From positions 1 through 34,620 of the IMG/VR virus record IMGVR_UViG_3300042484_000208: DNA of 34,620 nt; one strand, given 5' to 3'. Positions 7,906-14,102 of this stretch are shown here, one piece after another; positions within the stretch are counted from its first letter, which is position 1; every line of letters starts with the position of its first letter. Origin of the DNA: a virus. The notes beneath the pieces are model-generated. The model was not told where the DNA came from. It did no database searches and saw nothing but the letters and a program-made list of their open reading frames with translations. Both the position numbers and the translations under genes were made by a program.

Positions 7906-8223
7906 TCAGTTTCCGATCTCGGGCTGGTAATCACCAGATACGCCATCAGTCGATCTGTTGCAAGCAACCCCCTCCAGCCGATCCGCCACCAGCTTCAGAT
8001 ACCCCTCGGCATCCCGCCACGAATCCACATAAAGGCAATCTCCGTTCAGGATGCGCCCCAACTTATTCGCCACCATCTCCAGCGACTCCCGCGCATCAGC
8101 CGGTAGCTTCGACCAGTTGGCGCTGTGCCGCATCGCAGCCTTGATGTTCTGAGCGACCAAAGACACGCCGGTAAACTCTCCATATCGAGTGCCGCGCTCT
8201 TTTAAAATCTGATCAATTTCCAT
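7906..8223 (-). CDS. DUF6378 phage protein (105 aa)
   Basis: This 105-aa protein has the pattern ILKERGTRYGEF...NIKAAM...LPADARESLEMVANKLGRILNGD...DSWRDAEGYLKLVADRLE. I recognise it as the DUF6378 type, common in phage genomes near packaging or replication genes and of unknown function. The helical, charged character is compatible with a small regulatory or nucleotide-binding role, but nothing catalytic is visible. GGAGGG about 10 nt upstream supports ATG 8223. Confidence 0.85.
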   Translation of the reverse strand: MEIDQILKERGTRYGEFTGVSLVAQNIKAAMRHSANWSKLPADARESLEMVANKLGRILNGDCLYVDSWRDAEGYLKLVADRLEGVACNRSTDGVSGDYQPEIGN

Positions 8224-8245
8224 GCCCAATTTCCCTCCGTATCGA

Positions 8246-8464
8246 TCAGGAAATTCTCCAAATCCTGACGCCACCATCAACAACCTTGGCAGTCATTTTT
8301 TTGTCGGTTCGCCAAAAATACATTTTCGCCGCTGATACAGCCTTATGATCGTGACTGGCGTTTTCGATCAAAACGCTGTCGCCAACTTCCATATCTTTAA
8401 ACGGATAAACCTGCCTTGTTCCTGCAAGCTCTGGAACCGGGATTGAGTTTTCAATTTTGAGCAT
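8246..8464 (-). CDS. Small hypothetical protein, first gene of the late leftward operon (72 aa)
   Basis: This 72-aa protein contains a VGDSVLIENASHDHKAVSAAKMYFWR segment. The form resembles small phage proteins with a V-GDSxxV beta turn followed by a helix, which are unnamed and sometimes found upstream of terminase genes. The ATG at 8464 has a near-perfect ribosome-binding site (AGGAGGTAAT directly before it). The longer frame up to 8659 runs through the repeat-rich intergenic region and codes for Arg/Tyr-rich low-complexity sequence, so it is rejected. A candidate promoter lies 25-50 bases upstream. Function is unknown. Confidence 0.75.
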   Translation of the reverse strand: MLKIENSIPVPELAGTRQVYPFKDMEVGDSVLIENASHDHKAVSAAKMYFWRTDKKMTAKVVDGGVRIWRIS

Positions 8465-8488
8465 ATTACCTCCTGTAACTTTCGTCAC

Positions 8489-8515
8489 CTTATAACCTGA
8501 TTTTACCCATGTCAA
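8489..8515 (-). promoter_or_regulatory. Candidate sigma70-like promoter for the leftward late genes
   Basis: On the minus strand TTGACA (8515-8510) and TATAAG (8494-8489) are separated by 15 bp. The -35 is a perfect match and the -10 matches at five of six positions. The spacer is shorter than the usual 16-18 bp, which weakens the call. A start near 8482 would give a very short leader ending in AGGAGGTAAT before the gene at 8464. Confidence 0.45.
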
Positions 8516-8669
8516 TAAGCGCCTGTATCGGTACCGTCCGCATCGCCGGTAACGGTAACCCTTCCTAAAGGAAGGGGTTACATCCGTTACCGCTCGACGC
8601 CTTGCCCCATTCCTATTACCGATTCTGTTACCGGAGTATGCTTTGCTTATAGTTTTCAACGACTTCTGC

Positions 8670-8690
8670 GGTAACTTTCTAAAAGTTACC
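8670..8690. repeat. Perfect inverted repeat GGTAACTTT-CTA-AAAGTTACC
   Basis: A 9-bp perfect stem with a 3-nt loop is immediately followed by the 10-bp palindrome at 8691-8700. It starts within 15 bases of the primase-helicase stop on the minus strand. It lacks a U-tract, so it is not a classical terminator, and it is built from the same hexamer as the rest of the array. Confidence 0.8.
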
Positions 8691-8703
8691 GGTAATTACC
8701 GGG

Positions 8704-10725
8704 CTATTTCGCGCCGTTTTTGATCATGACCATCAGGCCAGCAGTTTTGGGGCAAATTACCGCAAATCCGGCGTCCGTTACCGCCACCATTTCGGCCACA
8801 ATCAGCGCGCCAATTAGCTTATCGGAGACGCTTGGTTTGATGTATTGACGGGCCGAAGATTCGGTCAATTCCAGCTTTGTTTTGACATGATCCAACAGCG
8901 CCGAGCGCGACACAAAAGGCTTTCCATCGACAATCTCGGCACCAGAAGCCCACCAAGCGGCCTCGAAAAGTTTGCGCCACATATCTAGCTTTGACTCTTT
9001 GCGGCGCTCTGGAGGCGCATCCTCGGCCACCAGCACCGCGCTGCTCACCGCCTCGCCGTCCTCATCAAGCCAGCCATTGATTGCGACCGCCTGCAACCGC
9101 GCATAGATCGGTGCAGCTTCCTCTGCATCCTTGGACTTGCGCTGCACGATCTGGATCGGTGCGTCACCCTTAGCCGGTATCACGCTGATCTCGATTTCCA
9201 GCGCGCCCTTCCATGCCGATGATCCGCGCGCCCTGTGCTGGGCTTCGTCTGACACGCCAGTGTGATGCACCAGCAGCACGGAGCAGCTAAACTCCCGCAT
9301 CAGGCTGGCACAAGCATCGATCATGGTCTTGGCATCGACGGAAGAGTTCTCATCACCCGAGAGGAACCGATGCAGTGTGTCGACGTTTATGAGGCTAGGC
9401 GGGTGTGGCAGCGCACGAATGGCATCGACTACGCGGGCGTAACCTTCCGGCGTATTCAGATCGGTGCCGGTCTTGGAAATCCACATATCCAGCCGACCAG
9501 CGCCATGATGCTGCTTCCAAGCTGCAACGCGGCTGCGCAATCCGTGGTGGCCTTCGCCCGCAAGATAGACCACCGGGCCGGGCTTGACGCGGTGGCCATG
9601 CCATTCGGTGAGACCTGATGCGATGTGAAGGCTCCAGTCCAGCACGGCGAAAGTTTTGCCGCCACCGGACGGCCCATGCACCATAATCAGCGCGGCCTCT
9701 TGCAACCAGTGTTTGACCAGCCACCGGATCGGCGCAGGCTCAAGGCAGAAGTCATCGGCTGGGGTCAGCCAATCGGTCGCGGGCAACGGCACCAGCAGAA
9801 CTTTGAGATCGTAGCCAGCCGCTAAATAATCGTTCGCATCCCCGGGTGTTGGCGGCATCACAACCCGTGCGCCATACTTGGCGCTGGCCTGATCGGCATA
9901 TTTCTGCCCGGTGCCTGACGAGTCGTTGTCAGCCACGATGGTGATGCTGCCACCAATACCAACCAGTTCACGGATGGTTCCGGTGACCGGCACGAGATTG
10001 GAGGCTGAGTAAGCCACGACGCACGGACGCCCAGTGACTTCGTATATGGTCGCGGCTGTCGCAAAGCCCTCCGCGATGTAGATCGGCCCCGGCTCGTCCA
10101 TCGTCCCGACAGTCCAATAGCAGCCGCCTGTCTGTCCACCGCTGTGATAAAGTTTGCCGCCGTCGCGATCTATATATTGGAGCGAGGCGAGTTTACCCTC
10201 TGGCGTATAGAGTGGCACCACCAGCCGACCGTCACCTGTGACGCGGGAGCCGTTGATACCTATGCCCTTGCGCGCCAGATAGGGGTGCGCCGGATCGGCC
10301 CCCATGCAATTTGTCCAGATAGCCTCGACGGTGTTCGCGGCAGTTTCACGGGTGCGGGCAATCTCAGCATCGCGCGCCGCCTTGGCCTCGTTCATCCGGC
10401 GGGCGTGGGTCATCTCTTCGGCTGGCGTCAAAGACCGACCAACGTCAGCCCGCCACGTTGATTCCATACCAGCGCGCCAGCAACCGAAGCGGCCAGCCGG
10501 GATACCATCGGAGTAAGCCACATACCAACCGGATTTGTCACCAGCACCGGGCGAGCCTTTGGTGCCAGAATTGAACCTGTGCATCTTGCCGTCCAGCACG
10601 ATCTCACGCGGCGGGGTCAGCCCTGCCCTTTGCATAGCGTCAAGCAACTGCGCGGCTGGCGGATCAGGCTGCGCCACTTTCGGAGGTGACCACGGGCCAC
10701 CTAGCACATTTGTTAGATCAGCCAT
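8704..10725 (-). CDS. Primase-helicase with Toprim and RecA-like ATPase domains
   Basis: This is a 673-aa replication protein. A degenerate N-terminal region (about 1-130) is followed by a Toprim domain at about 213-305, with the catalytic Glu in IAEG (E219) and the metal-binding DND triad (266-268). A RecA-fold ATPase comes next, with Walker A GPSGGGKT at 351-358 and a Walker B-like LINVDTLH near 435. This architecture is typical of phage primase/RepA-like helicases that open DNA and lay primers for the host polymerase. No phage DNA polymerase is seen, which fits. The N-terminal zinc-binding module of classic DnaG/T7 gp4 primases is not evident. The ATG at 10725 overlaps the end of the 45-aa gene. 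Confidence 0.9.
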   Translation of the reverse strand: MADLTNVLGGPWSPPKVAQPDPPAAQLLDAMQRAGLTPPREIVLDGKMHRFNSGTKGSPGAGDKSGWYVAYSDGIPAGRFGCWRAGMESTWRADVGRSLTPAEEMTHARRMNEAKAARDAEIARTRETAANTVEAIWTNCMGADPAHPYLARKGIGINGSRVTGDGRLVVPLYTPEGKLASLQYIDRDGGKLYHSGGQTGGCYWTVGTMDEPGPIYIAEGFATAATIYEVTGRPCVVAYSASNLVPVTGTIRELVGIGGSITIVADNDSSGTGQKYADQASAKYGARVVMPPTPGDANDYLAAGYDLKVLLVPLPATDWLTPADDFCLEPAPIRWLVKHWLQEAALIMVHGPSGGGKTFAVLDWSLHIASGLTEWHGHRVKPGPVVYLAGEGHHGLRSRVAAWKQHHGAGRLDMWISKTGTDLNTPEGYARVVDAIRALPHPPSLINVDTLHRFLSGDENSSVDAKTMIDACASLMREFSCSVLLVHHTGVSDEAQHRARGSSAWKGALEIEISVIPAKGDAPIQIVQRKSKDAEEAAPIYARLQAVAINGWLDEDGEAVSSAVLVAEDAPPERRKESKLDMWRKLFEAAWWASGAEIVDGKPFVSRSALLDHVKTKLELTESSARQYIKPSVSDKLIGALIVAEMVAVTDAGFAVICPKTAGLMVMIKNGAK

Positions 10726-10855
10726 TAGCCCTTACCCTCTCAGATATGATAGCGTCGAAACCTTCGAGCCAATCTTTGTGCTTCCGCGCATCGCGTTTAC
10801 CGCCATTCATGGCAGATTCGCGCCCAGCTTGAAACTGGAGGATGTCATTAGCCAT
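10718..10855 (-). CDS. Small hypothetical protein (45 aa)
   Basis: The frame encodes a 45-aa protein starting MANDILQFQAGRESAMNG. Its start overlaps the Cro-like gene stop by 8 bp and its stop overlaps the primase-helicase start by 8 bp, so all three are translationally coupled. The G-x-x-[SD]A-x-x-G...W-x-x-GF pattern vaguely recalls ribosome-modulation-factor-like small proteins, but the match is too weak to name it. Function is unknown. Confidence 0.65.
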   Translation of the reverse strand: MANDILQFQAGRESAMNGGKRDARKHKDWLEGFDAIISERVRANG

Positions 10856-11030
10856 CGATCAACGGCCCAGCGAGATAGTCAGACAGCAGCTTCATGGTCG
10901 CGTAAGTTGGGTTGGCATTCGCCCCTGTGCGAATCGCAGCGATGGTGTTGCGATGGATGCCGGTGCGCGCCGAGACCTTTTCAACGTTGCGATCATCAAG
11001 CGCGGTTCGAATCTGTTCTAGGTTGAGCAT
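10848..11030 (-). CDS. Cro-like small HTH regulator (60 aa)
   Basis: This 60-aa protein consists almost entirely of a Cro/XRE helix-turn-helix. The first helices are ...IRTALDDRNVEKVSARTGIHRNTIAAIRTGANANP..., with the recognition helix around residues 26-36. The small size and the position at the divergent control region suggest that it represses one or both promoters in 11031-11148. The ATG at 11030 is supported by AAGGGA 7 nt upstream; the longer frame would run into the control region. No partner CI-type repressor is present, so it is probably a timing switch in a virulent phage. Confidence 0.85.
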   Translation of the reverse strand: MLNLEQIRTALDDRNVEKVSARTGIHRNTIAAIRTGANANPTYATMKLLSDYLAGPLIDG

Positions 11031-11148
11031 TTGTGTGTCCCTTCGTTTTTTGAACATTTGACGCTTTACAAGCACACAATCGGGCTGTAAAGACATTTTC
11101 ACGCACCGACTGGATTGTCCGACTGGTGCTAAAGCGAGAGGGCCTTCA
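11031..11148. promoter_or_regulatory. Divergent early control region
   Basis: This is the only intergenic region between diverging genes. It contains the inverted repeat CTTTACA-N15-TGTAAAG (11064-11092). The repeat reads as TTTACA-N17-TAAAG(A/C) on both strands, so it can serve as overlapping weak -35/-10 pairs in either direction or as an operator. Further right is a direct repeat CCGACTGG at 11106-11113 and 11119-11126. The Cro-like protein encoded at its left edge is the obvious candidate binder. Confidence 0.6.
11064..11092. repeat. Inverted repeat CTTTACA-N15-TGTAAAG, candidate operator
   Basis: Two perfect 7-base arms are separated by 15 bases. Each arm carries a TTTACA element on one strand, so RNA polymerase and a repressor would compete here. 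Arm spacing of about two helical turns (22 bp start to start) suits a dimeric HTH protein. Confidence 0.65.
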
Positions 11149-11826
11149 ATGGCAATCAATCTAAAAAAGACGGGCGGGTTATCCGCCAACGGCGTGAAGC
11201 TGCTCTGCTACGGGCAGGCTGGCGCTGGCAAGACTTCCCTAATCCGCACACTGCCAAACCCGGTGGTTCTGTCGGCAGAGGGTGGGCTGCTGTCGATCCA
11301 AGATGCTAACCTTCCTTACATCGAAATCGCCAACATGGACGATCTCATGGAGGCGTTCGCTTGGTGCAAGTCATCGACCGAAGCGGTTGGCTTTGAAAGC
11401 GTGGCGCTCGACTCCATCAGCGAAGTGGCTGAAGTTGTTCTCCAGCACGAACTGCGCAAGAACAAAGACGGTCGCGCTGCATATGGTGAACTCAACACGA
11501 CCATGCAGGAACTGATCCGCGCCTTCCGCGACCTACCCGGCAAGCACGTTTATATGTCAGCCAAGCTGGAAAAGTCTCAGGATGAGATGGGAAAGCTCCT
11601 CTACAATCCCGGTATGCCCGGCAAGTCACTGACGCAGGGTCTGCCCTATTTCTTTGATGAGGTGCTGGCGCTGCGTGTCGAGCGTGACGCAGACGGCGCA
11701 ACCCAACGCGCCCTGATGTGTGACGGCGATGGTGCATGGCTCGCCAAAGACCGCTCCGGTAAGCTGGAAACTTGGGAAGCGCCGGACTTAGGCGCAATCA
11801 TCGCAAAGATTGGCGGTGCAGCATGA
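11149..11826 (+). CDS. Sak4-like RecA-fold ATPase (AAA_24), recombination/annealing factor
   Basis: This 225-aa ATPase has Walker A GQAGAGKT at 22-29 and a Walker B-like SVALDSIS at 84-91. It is of the short RecA-core type (AAA_24/Sak4 family) that phages use as single-strand annealing or recombination ATPases. Sak4 proteins cooperate with a phage SSB, and the DUF669 protein two genes downstream fits that pairing. The Cas4-like exonuclease that follows would supply the resected ends. The start ATG has GAGAGGG 7 nt upstream. It is the first gene of the rightward early operon. Confidence 0.88.
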   Translation: MAINLKKTGGLSANGVKLLCYGQAGAGKTSLIRTLPNPVVLSAEGGLLSIQDANLPYIEIANMDDLMEAFAWCKSSTEAVGFESVALDSISEVAEVVLQHELRKNKDGRAAYGELNTTMQELIRAFRDLPGKHVYMSAKLEKSQDEMGKLLYNPGMPGKSLTQGLPYFFDEVLALRVERDADGATQRALMCDGDGAWLAKDRSGKLETWEAPDLGAIIAKIGGAA

Positions 11827-12203
11827 CCGTCTCAATCTATCAGCAATGGCTCGACGCTAAGGCCAGCGAGACCGCCGCAATCAAGGCCCGGCGCGATCTG
11901 GAGGACGCTATGGTCAAGAGCCTTGGCATTGCCGAGAATCTTGACGGCACCGTCAACGTTGATGCGGACACTTACAAGGTCAAGATCGAAGGCCGCATCA
12001 ACCGCAAGATCAACGCAGATAAGCTGCAAGAGTTGGCGGCTGAGAGCGGTTTGACCGAGCATCTCGCAAGCCTGTTCCGCTGGAAGCCGGAAATCAACGC
12101 CGCCGCTTGGAAAGCAGCCAAGCCGGAAATTACCTCCCCACTACTTGACGCAATCACGGCAACGCCGGGGCGTCCTTCTTTCACCATCACATACAAGGAT
12201 TAA
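11823..12203 (+). CDS. Hypothetical protein of the Sak4/SSB module (126 aa)
   Basis: This 126-aa protein overlaps the Sak4-like gene as ATGA, so the two are coupled. The N-terminal half is a charged helix (IYQQWLDAKASETAAIKARRDLEDAM). The C-terminal half contains two repeated-looking phrases, WKPEINAAAWKAAKPEI. No catalytic motif is visible. Proteins of similar length and composition often accompany phage Sak4/RecT modules. Function is unknown; an accessory role in recombination is inference from position. Confidence 0.8.
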   Translation: MTVSIYQQWLDAKASETAAIKARRDLEDAMVKSLGIAENLDGTVNVDADTYKVKIEGRINRKINADKLQELAAESGLTEHLASLFRWKPEINAAAWKAAKPEITSPLLDAITATPGRPSFTITYKD

Positions 12204-12208
12204 TTGAC

Positions 12209-12724
12209 ATGGCATTTCTCGAAGAAACCTTCGTTGCTGACGATCTCCCGCAGTCCGACCGCAGCTATGACTTGCTGCCCGAAGGCTGGTACGACGCCAC
12301 GATCAGCAAGGCCGAAGTCGGCAATACCAAGGCTGGCACCGGCACCAAAATTGATGTGCGCTATGACATCACCGGGCCGACGCAGCAGGGGCGGGTCATT
12401 TTCGCCAGCCTCAACATTCGCAACCCTAATCCCGAAGCCGAGCGCATTGGCCGCGAACAGCTTGGTGAATTGATGCGCGCTATTGGCCTGACCAAAGTGC
12501 AGGACTCCGACGAACTCATCGGCGGACAAGTCTGCATCAAGGTCAAGATCAAGAAGGCATCCGCCAAGGACATCGCTAACGGTTACACGCAAGACCGCAA
12601 CGAAGTCGGCGGATGGAAGGCGACTGGCGGGTCAATGGGCGCAATGCCGAAGGCTTCAATGCCGAAGGCCGCAGCATCGTCTGCACCGGCCAGCGCAAGC
12701 GCCAAACCGCCTTGGGCTAAGTAA
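12209..12724 (+). CDS. DUF669 family protein, SSB-like
   Basis: This 171-aa protein matches the DUF669 pattern. An N-terminal ...LPEGWYDATISKAEVGNTKAGTG... is followed by a beta-rich OB-like core (about 20-125) with ...LGELMRAIGLTKVQDSDELIGG.... A low-complexity Ala/Ser/Met/Pro linker ends in PPWAK. DUF669 proteins sit beside phage recombinases and are regarded as single-strand-DNA-binding proteins. The linker contains a short repeat (MPKASMPKA). It is expected to bind ssDNA at forks and load the Sak4-like ATPase (inference). Confidence 0.85.
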   Translation: MAFLEETFVADDLPQSDRSYDLLPEGWYDATISKAEVGNTKAGTGTKIDVRYDITGPTQQGRVIFASLNIRNPNPEAERIGREQLGELMRAIGLTKVQDSDELIGGQVCIKVKIKKASAKDIANGYTQDRNEVGGWKATGGSMGAMPKASMPKAAASSAPASASAKPPWAK

Positions 12725-12732
12725 GAGAGTTT

Positions 12733-12765
12733 GCGCCCGGTCTACTGGGGACTTAGACCGGGCGC
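12733..12765 (+). other. Strong intergenic hairpin between SSB-like and exonuclease genes
   Basis: GCGCCCGGTCT (12733-12743) pairs perfectly with AGACCGGGCGC (12755-12765) around an 11-nt loop. It starts 8 bases after the DUF669 stop. No U-tract follows, so it is probably an mRNA stability or processing element, or an attenuator, that sets different levels of SSB and downstream enzymes. Confidence 0.7.
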
Positions 12766-12775
12766 GCCTCAACCG

Positions 12776-12789
12776 CAGCAACGGGAGAC
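12776..12789 (+). promoter_or_regulatory. Leader motif CAGCAACGGGAGAC (copy 1), with ribosome-binding site
   Basis: The 14-base sequence directly precedes the exonuclease start. It recurs exactly at 17678-17691 before the 49-aa gene, in both cases preceded by CTCAA and containing the GGGAG Shine-Dalgarno. The identity beyond the ribosome-binding core suggests a shared leader or a recombined segment. Confidence 0.6.
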
Positions 12790-12795
12790 TGAGCA

Positions 12796-13803
12796 ATGAA
12801 ATTGCCCGAGCCAATGAATACCATAACAAACCTGATTGACCAATACCACAAAGCGCAGAGCGAGCGGCCCCGCCCGCACATGGGTTGCAGCGCCCTTGGC
12901 CACCCTTGTGACCGCTGGTTGTGGCTGAACTTTCGCTGGGCTGTGGTGGAAGAGTTTGAAGGCCGCATCTTGCGCCTGTTCCGTCGCGGCCAGAACGAGG
13001 AAGAGATTATTGTGCGCGATCTACGCAATGTCGGGATTGATATACGCTCAAGCCAAGCGCGGGTGAGTTTCGGTAGCCACGTTTCCGGTAGTCTTGACGG
13101 CATCATTGAAAGCGGTGTGCCAGAAGCGCCGACGAAGCGCCACGTTGCCGAGTTCAAGACGCATTCGAAGAAATCCTTTGACGATATGGTCAAGCATGGC
13201 GTCGAAAAGTCGAAGCCTCAACATTGGGTGCAAATGCAAGTTTATTGCCACGGCACCGACATTGACCGCGCGCTTTATGTGGCGGTTTGCAAGGACGATG
13301 ACCGGCTCCATATCGAGCGTGTGCGCTACGACGCCGACGTTGCCACCAGAGCAGTCGCGCGCGGCCAGCGCATCGCACTAGCGGATCGTATGCCAGAGCC
13401 TCTCAGCGCCGATCCTAGCTGGTATCAGTGCCGGTTCTGCGCGGCCCACAGCCTTTGCCACAAAGCAGCGCCAACTAAACAGGCCAACTGCCGCACTTGC
13501 GCGCACAGCACGGCTCTGGCTGACTCAACATGGCGCTGCGAACGGCACGATGCCGACGACATCCCGGTTGATTTCCAGCACACCGGCTGCGACGATCACA
13601 TCATCCATCCCGATTTGGTGCCGTGGCCGATGATCCCCAGCGAGGACGGGCATAGCGTCATGTGGCGCATTGGCGACCGCGTGATTGAGAATGGAGCCAA
13701 CGGCTACAAAAGCCGGGAGATACTGGCGAACCCTGACGTTTGCGGCACCGATGAGGTCGAGGAAATGAAGCGGATATTTCCTGACGCGGAGGTGATCGGA
13801 TGA
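12796..13803 (+). CDS. Cas4/RecB-like PD-(D/E)XK exonuclease with Cys clusters
   Basis: This 335-aa nuclease has the core residues D101 (SGSLDG) and E119-x-K121 (HVAEFKTHSK), the PD-(D/E)XK triad. Four cysteines suit a Cas4/AddB-type Fe-S cluster: C31 or C38 near the N-terminus, plus three in the CRFC-x5-C region at about 214-223. A further four-Cys segment (CRTC...C...GC, about 231-265) lies after the nuclease domain and probably binds zinc. It likely resects DNA ends for the Sak4-like system. The start ATG follows the GGGAGA ribosome-binding site; ATG at codon 7 is an alternative. It is the first gene of a tightly overlapping seven-gene run. Confidence 0.87.
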   Translation: MKLPEPMNTITNLIDQYHKAQSERPRPHMGCSALGHPCDRWLWLNFRWAVVEEFEGRILRLFRRGQNEEEIIVRDLRNVGIDIRSSQARVSFGSHVSGSLDGIIESGVPEAPTKRHVAEFKTHSKKSFDDMVKHGVEKSKPQHWVQMQVYCHGTDIDRALYVAVCKDDDRLHIERVRYDADVATRAVARGQRIALADRMPEPLSADPSWYQCRFCAAHSLCHKAAPTKQANCRTCAHSTALADSTWRCERHDADDIPVDFQHTGCDDHIIHPDLVPWPMIPSEDGHSVMWRIGDRVIENGANGYKSREILANPDVCGTDEVEEMKRIFPDAEVIG

Positions 13804-14102
13804 AAATGACCGGGGTCTCTGGCGTCATTAGCGCCGCGCATCATGGCAGCGATGGCGTGCTTCACGGCCATACTTGGCAAGTGATTGTGTGGTGGTACGC
13901 AAACGGAGACATTATTCTCACCGCAGATCGGAAAAAACGCTTTCTTGCTGAACATCTTAAAAGATACGATCACAATGTTTTGCCTGAAGAGTTAGCATGG
14001 GGCGAGCATTTGGCGGAAAAAATTGGGCGCGATATGCGCGCCGCCGCTGTTGATGTATCGCGCCCCTTAGAAGGCATTTATGCAAAGTGGGTGCGTGAAT
14101 GA
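13800..14102 (+). CDS. queD: QueD-like 6-carboxytetrahydropterin synthase family protein, catalytic Cys absent
   Basis: This 100-aa protein matches the QueD/PTPS fold signatures. There is ISAAHH with zinc ligand H14 or H15, the LHGHTW motif with zinc ligands H22 and H24, the YDHNVL motif (D57, H58), a WGEHLA helix and a C-terminal Glu (E91) before GIYA. QueD converts dihydroneopterin triphosphate to carboxytetrahydropterin on the way to preQ0. The Cys that QueD enzymes carry a few residues before the LHGH motif is missing (GSDGVLHGH), so the activity may differ. The start overlaps the exonuclease stop as ATGA. It is more A/T-rich than the flanking genes (23 G/C of 60 in 13921-13980), suggesting transfer. 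Confidence 0.8.
   Translation: MKMTGVSGVISAAHHGSDGVLHGHTWQVIVWWYANGDIILTADRKKRFLAEHLKRYDHNVLPEELAWGEHLAEKIGRDMRAAAVDVSRPLEGIYAKWVRE

Larger units (their letters stand above)
8465..8703. other. Gene-free region with iteron-like GGTAAC/GTTACC repeats, candidate origin or operator
   Basis: The 239-bp region lies between the primase-helicase stop and the first late gene. GGTAAC occurs at 8548, 8554 and 8670, and its complement GTTACC at 8586, 8627 and 8685. Near-copies are ATTACC at 8615 and the palindrome GGTAATTACC at 8691-8700. Two hairpins are made from them: a long imperfect one at 8548-8591 with a TAAA loop, and a perfect 9-bp stem with a 3-nt loop at 8670-8690. The motif also occurs at 8756 and 8777 inside the 3' end of the primase gene. 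The position next to the replication gene favours an origin; binding by a repressor is the alternative. Confidence 0.55.

Noticed and set aside
8548-8591. Rho-independent terminator
   Set aside because: A large hairpin is present, but no U-tract follows on either strand. The stem is built from the hexamer repeated throughout the region.
8465-8659. N-terminal extension of the 72-aa gene up to 8659
   Set aside because: It would translate the GTTACC repeat array into Arg/Tyr-rich low-complexity sequence. ATG 8464 has an excellent ribosome-binding site and starts the plausible protein.
10535-11026. Plus-strand open frame of 163 codons over the Cro-like gene
   Set aside because: It is antisense to the primase-helicase start, the 45-aa gene and the Cro-like gene, which together have coupled starts and recognisable motifs.
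12733-12765. Rho-independent terminator after the SSB-like gene
   Set aside because: The stem is strong but followed by GCCTCAACCG rather than a U-tract, and the next gene has no visible promoter.
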